From NCBI GenBank assembly GCA_045595965.1, contig JAZOBN010000001.1, positions 30,826 to 94,825 on the forward strand: 64,000 nt of DNA. The letters are read 5' to 3'. Shown one piece after another: positions 1 through 9,712 of this stretch. The stretch is from CAAGNP01 sp045595965 (GTDB taxonomy: Bacteria > Bacteroidota > Bacteroidia > Bacteroidales > UBA932). A program made the position numbers and the translations under genes. Below the pieces are notes generated by a model that saw nothing but the letters and a program-made list of their open reading frames with translations, was not told where the DNA came from and ran no database searches. Each line of letters starts with the position of its first letter. The first letter of the stretch is position 1.

Positions 1-1
1 C

Positions 2-202
2 GCAGAGGGACAGGCTTCGGATATTGAGATCGCAGCACGCGAAATTAAAAAACTGAAAGGGGAGTTGTACGATATTATCTCAAAGCACTCCGGTAAGAGT
101 ATCAAGCAGATAGAGAAAGATGCTGACAGAGACTATTGGATGAGTGCGGAAGAGGCTGTCAAATATGGTATGATAGATTCTATTCTATCCCGTACAAAAT
201 AA
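2..202 (+). CDS. clpP: ATP-dependent Clp protease proteolytic subunit, C-terminal part
   Basis: This is the last 66 residues of a serine protease subunit; the 5' part lies outside the window. ClpP forms the barrel peptidase that ClpX feeds with unfolded substrates. The reading frame ends in a stretch with DRDYWMSAEEAVKYGMIDSI, which matches the conserved C-terminal handle and head region of ClpP; the catalytic Asp probably lies in the DADRD segment, while the catalytic Ser and His are upstream of the window. clpX starts 9 bases after the stop, the classic clpP-clpX order, which supports the call. Confidence 0.9.
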   Translation, partial: AEGQASDIEIAAREIKKLKGELYDIISKHSGKSIKQIEKDADRDYWMSAEEAVKYGMIDSILSRTK

Positions 203-211
203 TTTCCGGCT

Positions 212-1459
212 ATGGCAAAAAATAAGGTAGAAAAGTGCTCTTTCTGCGGCAGGAGCAGTGATGTTGTGGATATGATGGTAGGGGCAGGAGATGCTTGCCT
301 TTGCGTGGATTGCGCTATGGCAGTCTCCCAATATGTCCAGGAGATCTATGGAGATGAATTGGCTGCTATGTCAAAAAAATCCTCCAGAAAGGGTAAAGAT
401 TCGAAAGAGACACTATTGTTGACCCCTAAGGAGATTACAGCCTTTCTTGACCAGTATGTAATCGGTCAGGATGATGCCAAGAAATTTTTGTCGGTTGCGG
501 TTTACAACCATTATAAAAGGATAAATTCAGTCAAGAGTGATGATCTTGATCTTGAAAAGTCAAATATTCTCCTTGTAGGGGCTACCGGTACAGGTAAAAC
601 ACTATTGGCCAGAACTATTGCCAAGATGTTGAATGTCCCGTTTGCTATAGTTGATGCTACAGTCCTTACTGAGGCGGGCTATGTTGGTGAAGATGTGGAG
701 ACAATCCTTACAAGACTCCTTCAGGCATCAGACTATGATGTGGAGAGAGCTCAGAGAGGTATTGTTTTCATAGATGAGATAGATAAAATCGCCCGAAAAA
801 GTGATAATCCGTCAATCACCAGGGATGTCTCAGGGGAGGGGGTTCAGCAGGCAATGCTGAAACTTCTCGAGGGGAGTATCGTGAATGTACCCCCACAGGG
901 TGGAAGAAAGCATCCGGACCAGAAGATGATAGCTGTAGATACCAAAAATATCCTCTTCATCTGCGGCGGGGCATTTGAGGGGATTGAGAGAAAAATAGCA
1001 CAAAGGCTCAATACTTCAGTTGTAGGTTATGGCGCACAGAAGAAGAATGAGGCTATAGATAAAGAGAATCTTCTTCAATATATTGCCCCTCAGGATCTCC
1101 GTTCTTATGGGCTTATCCCCGAAATTATCGGTCGTCTTCCTGTCCTCACATTCCTTAACCCTCTTGATAAGGAGGCCCTTCTGAAGATTCTGACAGAGCC
1201 CAAGAATGCCCTTATCAAACAGTATATCAAGATGTTTGAGATGGACGGAGTGGAACTTGTAGTGAAGAGCGATGTCCTTGACTATATTGTAGATACAGCG
1301 ATCGAATACCGACTTGGTGCCCGTGGTCTGAGATCTATCTGCGAAGCGATCCTTCTCGACTCAATGTATGAAACACCGGGAAGCGGGAAGAAGAAGCTTA
1401 CCATCGACCTCAAATATGCAAAAGAAAAGGTTGCCAGATTCACCGGCAACCTCCTATAA
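212..1459 (+). CDS. clpX: ATP-dependent Clp protease ATP-binding subunit ClpX
   Basis: AAA+ unfoldase that recognises tagged or native substrates, unfolds them with ATP and threads them into ClpP. The 415-residue product has the N-terminal zinc-binding domain (Cys9, Cys12, Cys31, Cys34), Walker A GATGTGKT at 123-130, the pore-loop motif GYVG at 156-159, and Walker B IVFIDE at 184-189. The length is normal for the family. It starts 9 bases after clpP, so the two are almost certainly cotranscribed. It converges on the metallophosphoesterase gene with only 16 bases between the stops and no obvious terminator hairpin there. Confidence 0.98.
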   Translation: MAKNKVEKCSFCGRSSDVVDMMVGAGDACLCVDCAMAVSQYVQEIYGDELAAMSKKSSRKGKDSKETLLLTPKEITAFLDQYVIGQDDAKKFLSVAVYNHYKRINSVKSDDLDLEKSNILLVGATGTGKTLLARTIAKMLNVPFAIVDATVLTEAGYVGEDVETILTRLLQASDYDVERAQRGIVFIDEIDKIARKSDNPSITRDVSGEGVQQAMLKLLEGSIVNVPPQGGRKHPDQKMIAVDTKNILFICGGAFEGIERKIAQRLNTSVVGYGAQKKNEAIDKENLLQYIAPQDLRSYGLIPEIIGRLPVLTFLNPLDKEALLKILTEPKNALIKQYIKMFEMDGVELVVKSDVLDYIVDTAIEYRLGARGLRSICEAILLDSMYETPGSGKKKLTIDLKYAKEKVARFTGNLL

Positions 1460-1475
1460 TCTGAATCACTCAAAG

Positions 1476-2765
1476 TTATTTTCTGGGATATACAATGTTG
1501 GTGTCAACCACATTTCCTGCCCGGTCAAGAAGGACGATTGTCATCTTCTCCGGGGTTACTTTCATATGTAAGGCACCGACAGTATTTCCCCCTTCGCTCC
1601 AGCGGAATTTGATCTTGTCGCTGTTCTCTTTGAGTGGAATATCCTGGTCATAAGCAACTCCACGTTCATTGTCAGATGATGGTGTCTGGATGTAGACTGT
1701 ACCTTTGGACCCATCTTCCACCACTTTGCCCTCGTAAAGTGGGTGTGTACTTACATATATGTGGTTGTTGCCGGCAAGGGCAAGGGAGATGCCGAGTTCG
1801 TCAAACAGCTCACTCCAGCGACCGTATTGTGAATCTTTTCCATCTTTGCCGAAGAACCATTGGTAGTGTTCACATACGACTGTATATGGGGAGGGGTTCT
1901 CCTTTACAACCCCTTTTACCCACTTCTGGGCAGCGGCAAGTCCGGCACTGTCCCTCATGTTCTCATTGTTCAGCATGATGAAAAGTACATCCCCATATTT
2001 GAAGTGGTAGCATACACCCATTTCCCCTTCGTATCCGTTGCGTGGATATGCCGCAGCATCCCTGAAGAACTCATTGGAGGTGCGGATATACCCTCTGGTC
2101 ATATTGTCGTGGTTGCCATTGACCCCTGCCCACATATATTTGAGAAACGGTTTCTCTTTGTAGAGGTCTTTCCAGAAGGTGTAGCTGCCACCCCATGCAG
2201 TGATATCTCCAAGATGGAGAATCCAGTCAAACGGATGGTACTCCTCCACTGTGGATATCATATCCATTGCAGCCTTTGTCCTGTTGTAGAGAGGTGAGTA
2301 GACATGAAAGTCCGAAATGATACACGCCTCCCATCTTTTTGCCCCGGATGTGTGGAAGTAGTGGACAGATGAGGTGTCTTCTGTGATAATTCTGTATTTG
2401 TAACGGGTATCAGCCTCAAGACCATCAATATGTCCATTATATTTGTTGATTACAACATCTTCCCAGAAGTCTTCACCTTTGTACGTTTTTGAGTATATGC
2501 TGTCGAATGTGGTACACAGAACGCCGTCAAATCTTCTGGTTACAGACTTTTTCCAGTTCCTGTCACCAACTTCGGTTACTTCAAGCACTGCAGAGACAAT
2601 GGAAGTATCTGTTGCCCAACTGAAATTCATCTCAGTTCCGGTGGTCTGGGCAGGGGAGGTGGTTATTGTGAATGCACTTTTGTCCTGATGAGTTGGTTCT
2701 ATCTCCTGGCAGCATCCGCAAAGTGCGGCTGTGGCTGTGAATGCCCAAATCAGTTTTCTGATCAT
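1476..2765 (-). CDS. Secreted metallophosphoesterase lipoprotein
   Basis: Calcineurin-like metallophosphoesterase, probably exported and lipid-anchored. The 429-residue product begins with a lipoprotein signal whose lipobox is LCGC, with Cys18 as the acylated residue. Residues about 30-140 look like an N-terminal fibronectin/purple-acid-phosphatase-type beta domain. The metal-binding motifs follow in order: D152-x-H154, GD at 186-187, GNHD at 217-220, His300, and a final NNH-x5-H near 334-341. The last motif replaces the usual GHxH. The substrate cannot be told; phosphomonoesters or phosphodiesters in the periplasm are likely. It is the last gene of the long minus-strand run and follows another lipoprotein hydrolase by 11 bases. 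Confidence 0.85.
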   Translation of the reverse strand: MIRKLIWAFTATAALCGCCQEIEPTHQDKSAFTITTSPAQTTGTEMNFSWATDTSIVSAVLEVTEVGDRNWKKSVTRRFDGVLCTTFDSIYSKTYKGEDFWEDVVINKYNGHIDGLEADTRYKYRIITEDTSSVHYFHTSGAKRWEACIISDFHVYSPLYNRTKAAMDMISTVEEYHPFDWILHLGDITAWGGSYTFWKDLYKEKPFLKYMWAGVNGNHDNMTRGYIRTSNEFFRDAAAYPRNGYEGEMGVCYHFKYGDVLFIMLNNENMRDSAGLAAAQKWVKGVVKENPSPYTVVCEHYQWFFGKDGKDSQYGRWSELFDELGISLALAGNNHIYVSTHPLYEGKVVEDGSKGTVYIQTPSSDNERGVAYDQDIPLKENSDKIKFRWSEGGNTVGALHMKVTPEKMTIVLLDRAGNVVDTNIVYPRK

Positions 2766-2776
2766 ACCAATCTCTT

Positions 2777-3655
2777 TTATTTAATGAAAAGGAGCGAATT
2801 GACTACATATCTTTCACCCTCGTTGTCGAATTTCTTGTTGTCAGATGGGTGGTTAACAATACCTTTTCCCTCCACATAGAGAGTTGTCGATCCACCTCCG
2901 TCGAGGTTAAGTGCATTTTCTGCACCAATGTAATTCATGATTCGGGTAAATTCAGGGAGGCTCATCCCATCAGCAAGACCTGGGGCACGTCCATCAACAG
3001 TGATAAGGAAAATCTTCTTATCATTGGTCGCTACAGCACTTCTTGGGTGGCGTTTGGCATTGAATGATCCTTCGTTGAGGTAAGCATTTTCGCCATTATA
3101 CACCAATAGCGGTCCACTACCCATTACGTGTGGCTCTTCAATACCAAGTGCCCACTCTTTATCAAGAACCATCCCTATAGAATCGACAGGGGCGGCAACA
3201 AGATAAATTTCGCCGTTCTCATCGATTGCAACAGCACCGTTGTCACGCTGTCCCATATTTTCGTTCATTTCATAACACAATTCTCCATATTTTCTGAAGA
3301 AACTTACACTGTTGTAAGGGAGACTCATATTGTAGAATGTGCCGTTCATTGCGAATAGGGCACCGCTGTCGGCAGCAAATTTGCTGGTACGGGTAATCTT
3401 CCCAGGATCGTTGGCAAATGCCCAGCGCCCTTTTTGTGCAGCGGTCACATCTATTTCTATAATGCTGATGTATTGTGCAGATTCAAAAATCGCCTCTTCA
3501 CCCTGGAAGTGATATTGTTTGAGGGTAATCCCTTTCTCTATTTCTGTCACCTCCCATTTGGCTTTTTTGAATGTCAGGTAGTTTGCGTCATCACATTTGG
3601 GTTGACAGGATAGAGTGATGACAATAGCGATAATTGATAAAAGGAGCTTTTTCAT
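2777..3655 (-). CDS. Phosphodiester glycosidase family (NAGPA/DUF2233) lipoprotein
   Basis: The 292-residue protein carries a lipoprotein signal (TLSC, Cys17) and a NAGPA-type domain. The family includes the uncovering enzyme that removes N-acetylglucosamine from phosphodiester-linked glycans, and bacterial members are thought to cleave sugar-phosphodiester bonds. The most visible family signature is the C-terminal NLDGGGSTTLYV segment together with FAMNGTFYN near residue 100. It sits between the DUF486 membrane protein (21 bases upstream) and the metallophosphoesterase (11 bases downstream). The pairing with a phosphoesterase lipoprotein suggests sequential handling of a phosphorylated surface glycan, but this is inference. 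Confidence 0.8.
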   Translation of the reverse strand: MKKLLLSIIAIVITLSCQPKCDDANYLTFKKAKWEVTEIEKGITLKQYHFQGEEAIFESAQYISIIEIDVTAAQKGRWAFANDPGKITRTSKFAADSGALFAMNGTFYNMSLPYNSVSFFRKYGELCYEMNENMGQRDNGAVAIDENGEIYLVAAPVDSIGMVLDKEWALGIEEPHVMGSGPLLVYNGENAYLNEGSFNAKRHPRSAVATNDKKIFLITVDGRAPGLADGMSLPEFTRIMNYIGAENALNLDGGGSTTLYVEGKGIVNHPSDNKKFDNEGERYVVNSLLFIK

Positions 3656-3676
3656 AATTTATATTCTATATGATTA

Positions 3677-4048
3677 TTATTTCTTGAACATAAAGTATAC
3701 GGCCAGAACCAGAAATACAAAACCTATCAGGTGGTTGAGCCTGAACTGCTCTGTCTTGAAGACCACAAGGCTGAAAATTACAAAGACAGTGAGTGTGATT
3801 ACCTCCTGGATGACTTTCAACTGCATAAGTGAGAATGGTCCGCCGTTGCCGATGAAACCCATCCTGTTGGCAGGAACCTGCAGACAGTATTCAAAGAATG
3901 CTATAATCCAGCTGATGGCTATCACCCCTATCAGAGGGAGGGAGCTGAACCATTTGTATTCAGCAAGTTTCAAGTGGCCATACCAGGCCAGTGTCATAAA
4001 GATATTGGATGCTATCAGCAATATGATAGTGACAATTGCTTTTCCCAT
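3677..4048 (-). CDS. DUF486 (DMT superfamily-like) small membrane protein
   Basis: A 123-residue integral membrane protein with four hydrophobic segments (about residues 3-22, 35-55, 75-100 and 104-120). The central motif with FFEYCLQVPANRMG is typical of the DUF486 family, which resembles half of a drug/metabolite transporter fold. The function is unknown in the family. It follows pyrF with 9 bases between stop and start, so it is probably cotranscribed. Confidence 0.85.
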   Translation of the reverse strand: MGKAIVTIILLIASNIFMTLAWYGHLKLAEYKWFSSLPLIGVIAISWIIAFFEYCLQVPANRMGFIGNGGPFSLMQLKVIQEVITLTVFVIFSLVVFKTEQFRLNHLIGFVFLVLAVYFMFKK

Positions 4049-4057
4049 TTCGTTATA

Positions 4058-4867
4058 TTATTTCCAATAACAACCGCTGTTTTTGGCAGCCTGTGCGGCA
4101 GCCTGAGCAAAATCTTCCCCTTTGGAAGCGTATATGATGGCGCGGGAAGAGTTGATCAGCAGACCACATGAATCGTTGCTGCCATATTTTAATACATCTT
4201 CTGCAGAACCTCCTTGAGCACCCACTCCGGGTACCAGATAGAAATGTTTAGGGGAGAATTTCCTGATCTGGGCAAGTTTCTCAGCTCTGGTTGCCCCCAC
4301 AACATACATTACTCTCTGATGGGATTCAGGGACGATGCCATTCATATTCTCGATAACCTCCTGGAACAGAGGACGGCCATCGGAGAGTTGCTTGGTCTCA
4401 AAATCTTCAGCTGAGGCATTGGATGTCAAAGCGAGAACTATAACCCATTTACCCTCATATTTCAAAAATGGATCGATAGCATCTCTCCCCATATATGGTG
4501 CAAGGGTGACAGCATCAAAATCCATTTTTTCGAAAAATGCTTTGGCATAAAGGGCTGCAGTATTTCCGATGTCCCCCCTCTTTGCATCTGCAATGATAAA
4601 CATTTCAGGGTATTTTGAACGGATATATGATACGGTCATTTCAAGTTGCTGCCAACCTGAAACACCCTCAGCTTCGTAGAAAGCGATATTGGGCTTATAT
4701 GCAACGCAATAGGGGGCAGTAGCATCCACAATTGCCTTGTTGAATTCAAAAATAGGGTTCTCCAATGATAGAAGGTGCTGTGGTATTTTATTCAAATCGG
4801 TATCAAGTCCGACACACAAGCAACTTTTTTTCTTCTGAATCTGTGAGTATAGTTCTTCGTAGGTCAT
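4058..4867 (-). CDS. pyrF: Orotidine 5'-phosphate decarboxylase
   Basis: Catalyses the last step of UMP synthesis, OMP to UMP plus CO2. The 269-residue length fits the longer type 2 (PyrF of mycobacterial/Bacteroidetes type) family. The active-site segment DAKRGDIGNT lies at 94-103 with the catalytic Lys96 between two aspartates. It starts 16 bases after the dipeptidase gene and 9 bases ahead of the DUF486 gene, within the minus-strand run. No other pyrimidine gene is adjacent. Confidence 0.96.
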   Translation of the reverse strand: MTYEELYSQIQKKKSCLCVGLDTDLNKIPQHLLSLENPIFEFNKAIVDATAPYCVAYKPNIAFYEAEGVSGWQQLEMTVSYIRSKYPEMFIIADAKRGDIGNTAALYAKAFFEKMDFDAVTLAPYMGRDAIDPFLKYEGKWVIVLALTSNASAEDFETKQLSDGRPLFQEVIENMNGIVPESHQRVMYVVGATRAEKLAQIRKFSPKHFYLVPGVGAQGGSAEDVLKYGSNDSCGLLINSSRAIIYASKGEDFAQAAAQAAKNSGCYWK

Positions 4868-4883
4868 TGTATCTTATCAACTG

Positions 4884-6236
4884 TTATTTGTCAAAATATT
4901 TATAGAACAGGGCAATTGACTCCATCCCTTTGTGCAGTTGCGAGATAAGGTAGCTTTCGTTAGGGGAGTGGATAGTGTCCCTCTCAAGGCCGAATCCCAT
5001 AAGGAGTGGATCTGCACCGAGAATCTGCTGCATATCTGCAAGGATAGGGATTGAACCACCACCTCTGCTTGGAACAGGTTCGATTCCATATACCTCTTCA
5101 ATAGCTTTTGCTGCTGCTTTATAGGCAGAAGATGAGATAGGAATCAGGAAGCCGTTTCCACCGTGGTGAGGGGTCACTTTAACTTTTACCCCTGCAGGGG
5201 CAATTGACATGAAGTGATCCTGGAACAATTTTGCAATTTTACCGCACTCCTGGTTAGGTACAAGTCTCATGGAGATCTTCGCATGTGCTACCGATGGAAG
5301 TACAGTTTTTGCCCCTTCACCGGTAAAACCACCCCAGATGCCGTTCACATCGAGACATGGACGGATGCCTGTCCTCTCCATTGTGGTGTACCCCTCTTCT
5401 CCGGCAACAGCATCTATATCGAGGAATTCCTTGTATTCTTTCTCATCAAAAGGTGCCCTTGCAAGCATTGCCCGATCTTCAGCTGAGAGTTCCACTACAT
5501 CATCATAGAAACCTTTGATTGTGATGTGACCTTTTTCGTCTATAAGCTGGTCAATCATCTTGCAAAGTGCATTGATAGGGTTCACAACTGCACCGCCGTA
5601 GTGCCCGGAGTGAAGATCTTTGTTGGGTCCTGTAACTTCCACCTCGACATATGCAAGGCCTCTCATACCGCAGTTGATGGATGGGATATTCTCCCCAATC
5701 ATTGTGGTGTCTGATACAAGCATGATATCGCAGGCAAGGAGATCCTTGTGCTCTTTTGCCCAAGCAGCAAGGCTTGGTGAACCGATCTCCTCTTCACCCT
5801 CAAGGATGAATTTTATATTGTGGTTGAGTTTACCCCTCTTTACAAGATATTCAAAAGCTTTGATGTGCATGAACAATTGCCCTTTGTCGTCATTTGCTCC
5901 TCTGGCGTAGATTGCCCCATCACGAATCTCAGGTTCATAGGGGTTTGATTTCCAAAGTTCGATAGGGTCTTCAGGCTGTACATCGTAGTGACCGTATACA
6001 AGGATTGTAGGTCTTGATGGGTCGAAACGTTTTTCTCCGAAGACAACAGGGTGTCCCGCTGTAGTATAGACTTGTGCATAATCTGCTCCGGCAGCCAGAA
6101 GAAGTTCAACGAGTCTGTTGGCACAGGTTGTCATATCTTCTTTATGGCTTGATTGTGAACTTACTGAAGGAATTCTCAGCAAATCAAACAGTTCATTCAG
6201 GAACCTTTCGTTATTCTCGGCGATGTATTGTTTCAT
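4884..6236 (-). CDS. M20 family dipeptidase
   Basis: Zinc-dependent cytosolic dipeptidase of the M20 family, 450 residues, of the type annotated as dipeptidase or beta-Ala-Xaa dipeptidase. Metal ligands and the catalytic Asp are visible: H83-x-D85 in YGHYDVQP, Asp116/Asp117 in ARGANDDKGQ, and Glu148-Glu150 in EGEEEIGS. A dimerisation (lid) domain is expected around residues 190-340. No signal peptide is seen. It lies between psd and pyrF with gaps of 22 and 16 bases, so it is probably part of the same transcript. Confidence 0.92.
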   Translation of the reverse strand: MKQYIAENNERFLNELFDLLRIPSVSSQSSHKEDMTTCANRLVELLLAAGADYAQVYTTAGHPVVFGEKRFDPSRPTILVYGHYDVQPEDPIELWKSNPYEPEIRDGAIYARGANDDKGQLFMHIKAFEYLVKRGKLNHNIKFILEGEEEIGSPSLAAWAKEHKDLLACDIMLVSDTTMIGENIPSINCGMRGLAYVEVEVTGPNKDLHSGHYGGAVVNPINALCKMIDQLIDEKGHITIKGFYDDVVELSAEDRAMLARAPFDEKEYKEFLDIDAVAGEEGYTTMERTGIRPCLDVNGIWGGFTGEGAKTVLPSVAHAKISMRLVPNQECGKIAKLFQDHFMSIAPAGVKVKVTPHHGGNGFLIPISSSAYKAAAKAIEEVYGIEPVPSRGGGSIPILADMQQILGADPLLMGFGLERDTIHSPNESYLISQLHKGMESIALFYKYFDK

Positions 6237-6258
6237 ATATCTATGTTTTTATGTGTTC

Positions 6259-6915
6259 TTATTTAATTTCTGCAATTATTGACTCGCTTCCTGTCACTTT
6301 ATCACCCACCTTGACATTGAGTTTTGCATCCAGGGGGAGGAAAATGTCGGCACGTGAGCCGAATTTGATGAACCCCTCTTGTCTCCCTGCCTCTACCTTT
6401 TTCCCTTTCTCTGCATAGCAGACAACTCTGCGGGCGAAAAGACCGGCAATTTGTCTTGTGAGTACTTCGGTGCCATTCTCGTTGCGGATGACAATTGTTG
6501 TCCGCTCATTCTTCTCTGATGATTTCGGATAAAATGCTGCAACATATTTGCCCGGGTGATATTTGTAGTGGACCACCTCTCCCGAGATAGGATACCAGTT
6601 TACGTGAACATTGAAAAAGGACATGAATACAGATACCTGTATCCTTTTCCCTTTGAAATACTCAGGCTCTTCCACCTCCTCTACTATTACAATCTTGCCG
6701 TCAGCAGGGGCAGATACCAGTGTGCCGCTCCCGTTGGCCTTGCGGTTTGGCTCTCTGAAGAATGAGAGGACAAAGATTGTAAATAGGATAAATATTGATA
6801 CCCCTGCCCATGCCCAGACGGAGTAGTCGCAGGCCATTAACAGAAGTACAGATAGTCCGATAGCAGATGTGAATGTGATAAGGATAGTTTTGAGCCCTTC
6901 TTTGTGGATTCTCAT
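6259..6915 (-). CDS. psd: Phosphatidylserine decarboxylase proenzyme (short PSD-A type)
   Basis: Makes phosphatidylethanolamine from phosphatidylserine at the inner membrane. The 218-residue proenzyme has two hydrophobic segments near the N-terminus (about 10-28 and 33-52). Gly186-Ser187 lies in the GFIKFGSRADIFLP motif, where self-cleavage is expected to turn the Ser into the pyruvoyl prosthetic group. It follows cdsA by 26 bases. cdsA makes CDP-diacylglycerol, the precursor two steps upstream, so the pair forms a phospholipid cassette; a pssA gene is not adjacent. Confidence 0.95.
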   Translation of the reverse strand: MRIHKEGLKTILITFTSAIGLSVLLLMACDYSVWAWAGVSIFILFTIFVLSFFREPNRKANGSGTLVSAPADGKIVIVEEVEEPEYFKGKRIQVSVFMSFFNVHVNWYPISGEVVHYKYHPGKYVAAFYPKSSEKNERTTIVIRNENGTEVLTRQIAGLFARRVVCYAEKGKKVEAGRQEGFIKFGSRADIFLPLDAKLNVKVGDKVTGSESIIAEIK

Positions 6916-6941
6916 AGGTTTGGTTTTTTAGGTTGAACAGT

Positions 6942-7766
6942 TTACAAAAGTCCTACTCCATACATATAGGCAATGGCAGCAGGAAGGGCAACAATCGCCC
7001 CGTCAAATCTGTCAAGAAGCCCCCCATGTCCAGGCATTATCTTGCCAGAGTCCTTGACTCCAAAGTTACGTTTCAATTGTGACTCTACCAAATCTCCGAA
7101 GGTGCCGAAAACATTTATGATTATGGCAATGACCACTGCATGGGTATATGATGTGGGGAGAAAATCGAATTTTGCAAGGTAGAAGCCGGCAAGTATCGAG
7201 ATGAAAAGACTTCCAATGTATCCTTCCCACGATTTTTTTGGGGAGATGGATGGGAAGAGTTTATGGCCGTTCTTCTGCCCGAAAGTCATACCGAAGAGGT
7301 ATGCCCCTACATCAGAACACCACATTATGATGAAAAGGGATAGTACCACAATTCCGTTGAATCGTCCTGCGTAATCAAATGCCAGGAGGTTCAAAAGGGT
7401 GAATGGCAATGCAATATAGACTATAGAAGAGATAAGATAGGGGAACTCCTTGTATTCATCCTTGTTCCACAGAAGGGTGATAAAAATCATCAGCAAAGGG
7501 AAGATCAGGAGGAAGAGATATCTGGAATCAATTCCGAAAGATCTGACTGCAAATACCCCTGTAAACAGGAGAAGTCCGGTTATGATGGTGATCCATTGGG
7601 AGAGACAGTGCCTTTTCCCGATGGTGATGTTGAGGTACTCATACATCATTACCAGTACGATAAAACCGAACACTATACAAAATGGGATAGGGGACCATAG
7701 CAGACCCCCTAACATAACTCCCAGAAATACAATGCCGCTAAGGCATCTTGTTATAAAGCTTTTCAT
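6942..7766 (-). CDS. cdsA: Phosphatidate cytidylyltransferase
   Basis: Integral membrane enzyme that converts phosphatidic acid and CTP to CDP-diacylglycerol. The 274-residue protein is strongly hydrophobic, with about eight membrane segments. The family signature is SPKKSWEG (near 175-182) followed by the C-terminal block SGKIMPGHGGLLDRFDGAI (240-258), which holds the catalytic and metal-binding aspartates. Its start overlaps the ftsH stop in an ATGA arrangement, so translation of the two is probably coupled. Confidence 0.96.
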   Translation of the reverse strand: MKSFITRCLSGIVFLGVMLGGLLWSPIPFCIVFGFIVLVMMYEYLNITIGKRHCLSQWITIITGLLLFTGVFAVRSFGIDSRYLFLLIFPLLMIFITLLWNKDEYKEFPYLISSIVYIALPFTLLNLLAFDYAGRFNGIVVLSLFIIMWCSDVGAYLFGMTFGQKNGHKLFPSISPKKSWEGYIGSLFISILAGFYLAKFDFLPTSYTHAVVIAIIINVFGTFGDLVESQLKRNFGVKDSGKIMPGHGGLLDRFDGAIVALPAAIAYMYGVGLL

Positions 7767-9712
7767 TCTGTCTCTGAATTTTCAATTTTATTCTCCTTGG
7801 CACGCGGACCGAATATCCTTTCGAGGTCTTCTGCAAAGATAACCTCTTTTTCCAGGAGCAATTCGGCAAGCTGGGTGAAACCCTCCATATTGTTCTTCAA
7901 GATCTCAAGTGCGGTCTTGTGGGCAGAATCGATAAACTCTTTGGACTCTTTATCGATAAGTTCAGCAGTCTTTTCACTATATGGTTTGCCGAGATTATAT
8001 CCGTTTCCACCGGTAGAGTCGTAGAATGAGATATGACCTACTTTTTTACTCATACCGAAATAGGTAACCATTGCGTATGACTGTTTGGTCGCTTTCTCCA
8101 GATCGCTTAGCGCCCCAGTGGAGATTTTTCCGTTGATGATCTCTTCTGCAGCACGTCCCCCAAGTGTTGCAGCCATCTCATCCATCATCTGCTCAGTGGT
8201 GGTTATCTGTCTCTCTTCAGGGAGATACCAGGCTGCACCGAGAGCTCGTCCGCGAGGGATAATGGTAACCTTCAAAAGGGGATTTGCATTCGGAAGTAGC
8301 CAGCTTACTGTTGCGTGGCCAGCTTCGTGGTATGCAATTGTCTTTTTCTCGGCAGGTGAGATAATTTTGCTCTTACGTTCAAGACCTCCGATAATCCTGT
8401 CAATAGCATCGAGGAAATCCTGTTTGTCAATGAACTCCTTATCTTTTCTTGCAGCGATCAAGGCTGCTTCGTTGCATACATTTGCAATATCTGCACCTGA
8501 GAAACCAGGGGTCTGTTTGGCAAGAAACTCCACATCAAACTCTGGAATAAGTTTCAGGTTCCTGACGTGTACCTTGAAAATATCAAGGCGCTCCTTCAAT
8601 TCGGGGAGGTCCACATGGATCTGTCTGTCGAACCTGCCGGCACGCATGAGCGCTTTGTCCAGAATGTCTGCCCTGTTGGTGGCAGCGAGGATGATGACAC
8701 CGGAATTTGTGCCGAAGCCGTCCATCTCTGTAAGGAGCTGGTTCAAAGTGTTCTCCCTCTCGTCATTGGAGGAGAATCCTACATTTTTGCTGCGAGCACG
8801 TCCCACTGCATCAATCTCATCGATAAATACGATACAAGGTGCTTTCTCTTTTGCCTGACGGAAAAGATCCCTGACTCTCGATGCACCAACACCTACAAAC
8901 ATCTCTACAAAGTCAGAACCGGAGATAGAGAAGAAGGGTACATCTGCCTCACCGGCAACCGCTTTTGCCAGAAGGGTCTTACCTGTGCCCGGAGGGCCTA
9001 CAAGAAGTGCACCTTTAGGTATTTTACCACCGAGAGCAGTGTATTTCTTTGGATTTTTGAGGAAATCTACAATCTCCATTACCTCCACTTTTGCCTCTTC
9101 AAGTCCCGCTACATCTTTGAAAGTAACTTTAGGACCGTTATCTTTTTCATATAGTTTAGCCTGGGATTTGCCGACATTGAAGATGCCGCCACCCCCCTGG
9201 CCTCCACCCATATTCTTCTGCATCGGTCTGAACATCAGGAACCAAAGCAATCCGAACATCAAAAGTGGGAAAAGGAGCCATTCAACTATCTTTCCAAAGT
9301 AGTTGTCTCTCTCTTCGGTGTTTACGCTGAAGCGGTTCTCTGCAGGGAGATTTAGACGTGCCTCTTCAAGGTTCTCTTCTACATTGAAATTGGGAGATAC
9401 AATGAAGAAGAAATGGGGACCCACATTGGGCTCCTTCCCTGCAAAATATTTGTTGGCATATTTGGAGAGACTGTCTTTCTTGATAAATATCTCTGCTCTG
9501 TTGAGGTTAGTGATGTATGTGATCTTGTCAATGTCTCCGGCAGGAATCATGCTCTCTTTTACAGTCAGCCATTCGGTCTTGACAGGGTCTGCACTTCCAA
9601 ACATTCTGAAGACAATACCCAATCCTACAATGAGGATAAGGTAGAACCACATGAAATTGATCTTTATGACCTTCTTTTTAGGTCTTTGGTTGTTTGGTTT
9701 CTTATTCTCCAT
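7763..9712 (-). CDS. ftsH: ATP-dependent zinc metalloprotease FtsH
   Basis: Membrane-anchored AAA+ protease that degrades misfolded membrane proteins and short-lived regulators. I chose the ATG at 9712 (649 residues, MENKKPNN...). An in-frame upstream ATG at 9742 would add ten residues lying wholly inside rsfS. From the chosen start there are two membrane segments (about 20-38 and 145-162) flanking a periplasmic domain, a Gly-rich linker, Walker A GPPGTGKT at 239-246, and zinc motif HEAGH at 462-466. It overlaps rsfS by 11 bases and cdsA by 4, suggesting translational coupling. Confidence 0.97.
   Translation of the reverse strand: MENKKPNNQRPKKKVIKINFMWFYLILIVGLGIVFRMFGSADPVKTEWLTVKESMIPAGDIDKITYITNLNRAEIFIKKDSLSKYANKYFAGKEPNVGPHFFFIVSPNFNVEENLEEARLNLPAENRFSVNTEERDNYFGKIVEWLLFPLLMFGLLWFLMFRPMQKNMGGGQGGGGIFNVGKSQAKLYEKDNGPKVTFKDVAGLEEAKVEVMEIVDFLKNPKKYTALGGKIPKGALLVGPPGTGKTLLAKAVAGEADVPFFSISGSDFVEMFVGVGASRVRDLFRQAKEKAPCIVFIDEIDAVGRARSKNVGFSSNDERENTLNQLLTEMDGFGTNSGVIILAATNRADILDKALMRAGRFDRQIHVDLPELKERLDIFKVHVRNLKLIPEFDVEFLAKQTPGFSGADIANVCNEAALIAARKDKEFIDKQDFLDAIDRIIGGLERKSKIISPAEKKTIAYHEAGHATVSWLLPNANPLLKVTIIPRGRALGAAWYLPEERQITTTEQMMDEMAATLGGRAAEEIINGKISTGALSDLEKATKQSYAMVTYFGMSKKVGHISFYDSTGGNGYNLGKPYSEKTAELIDKESKEFIDSAHKTALEILKNNMEGFTQLAELLLEKEVIFAEDLERIFGPRAKENKIENSETE

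Noticed and set aside
1282..1571. ORFs overlapping the end of clpX
   Set aside because: They are shadows of clpX and of the metallophosphoesterase gene in other frames.
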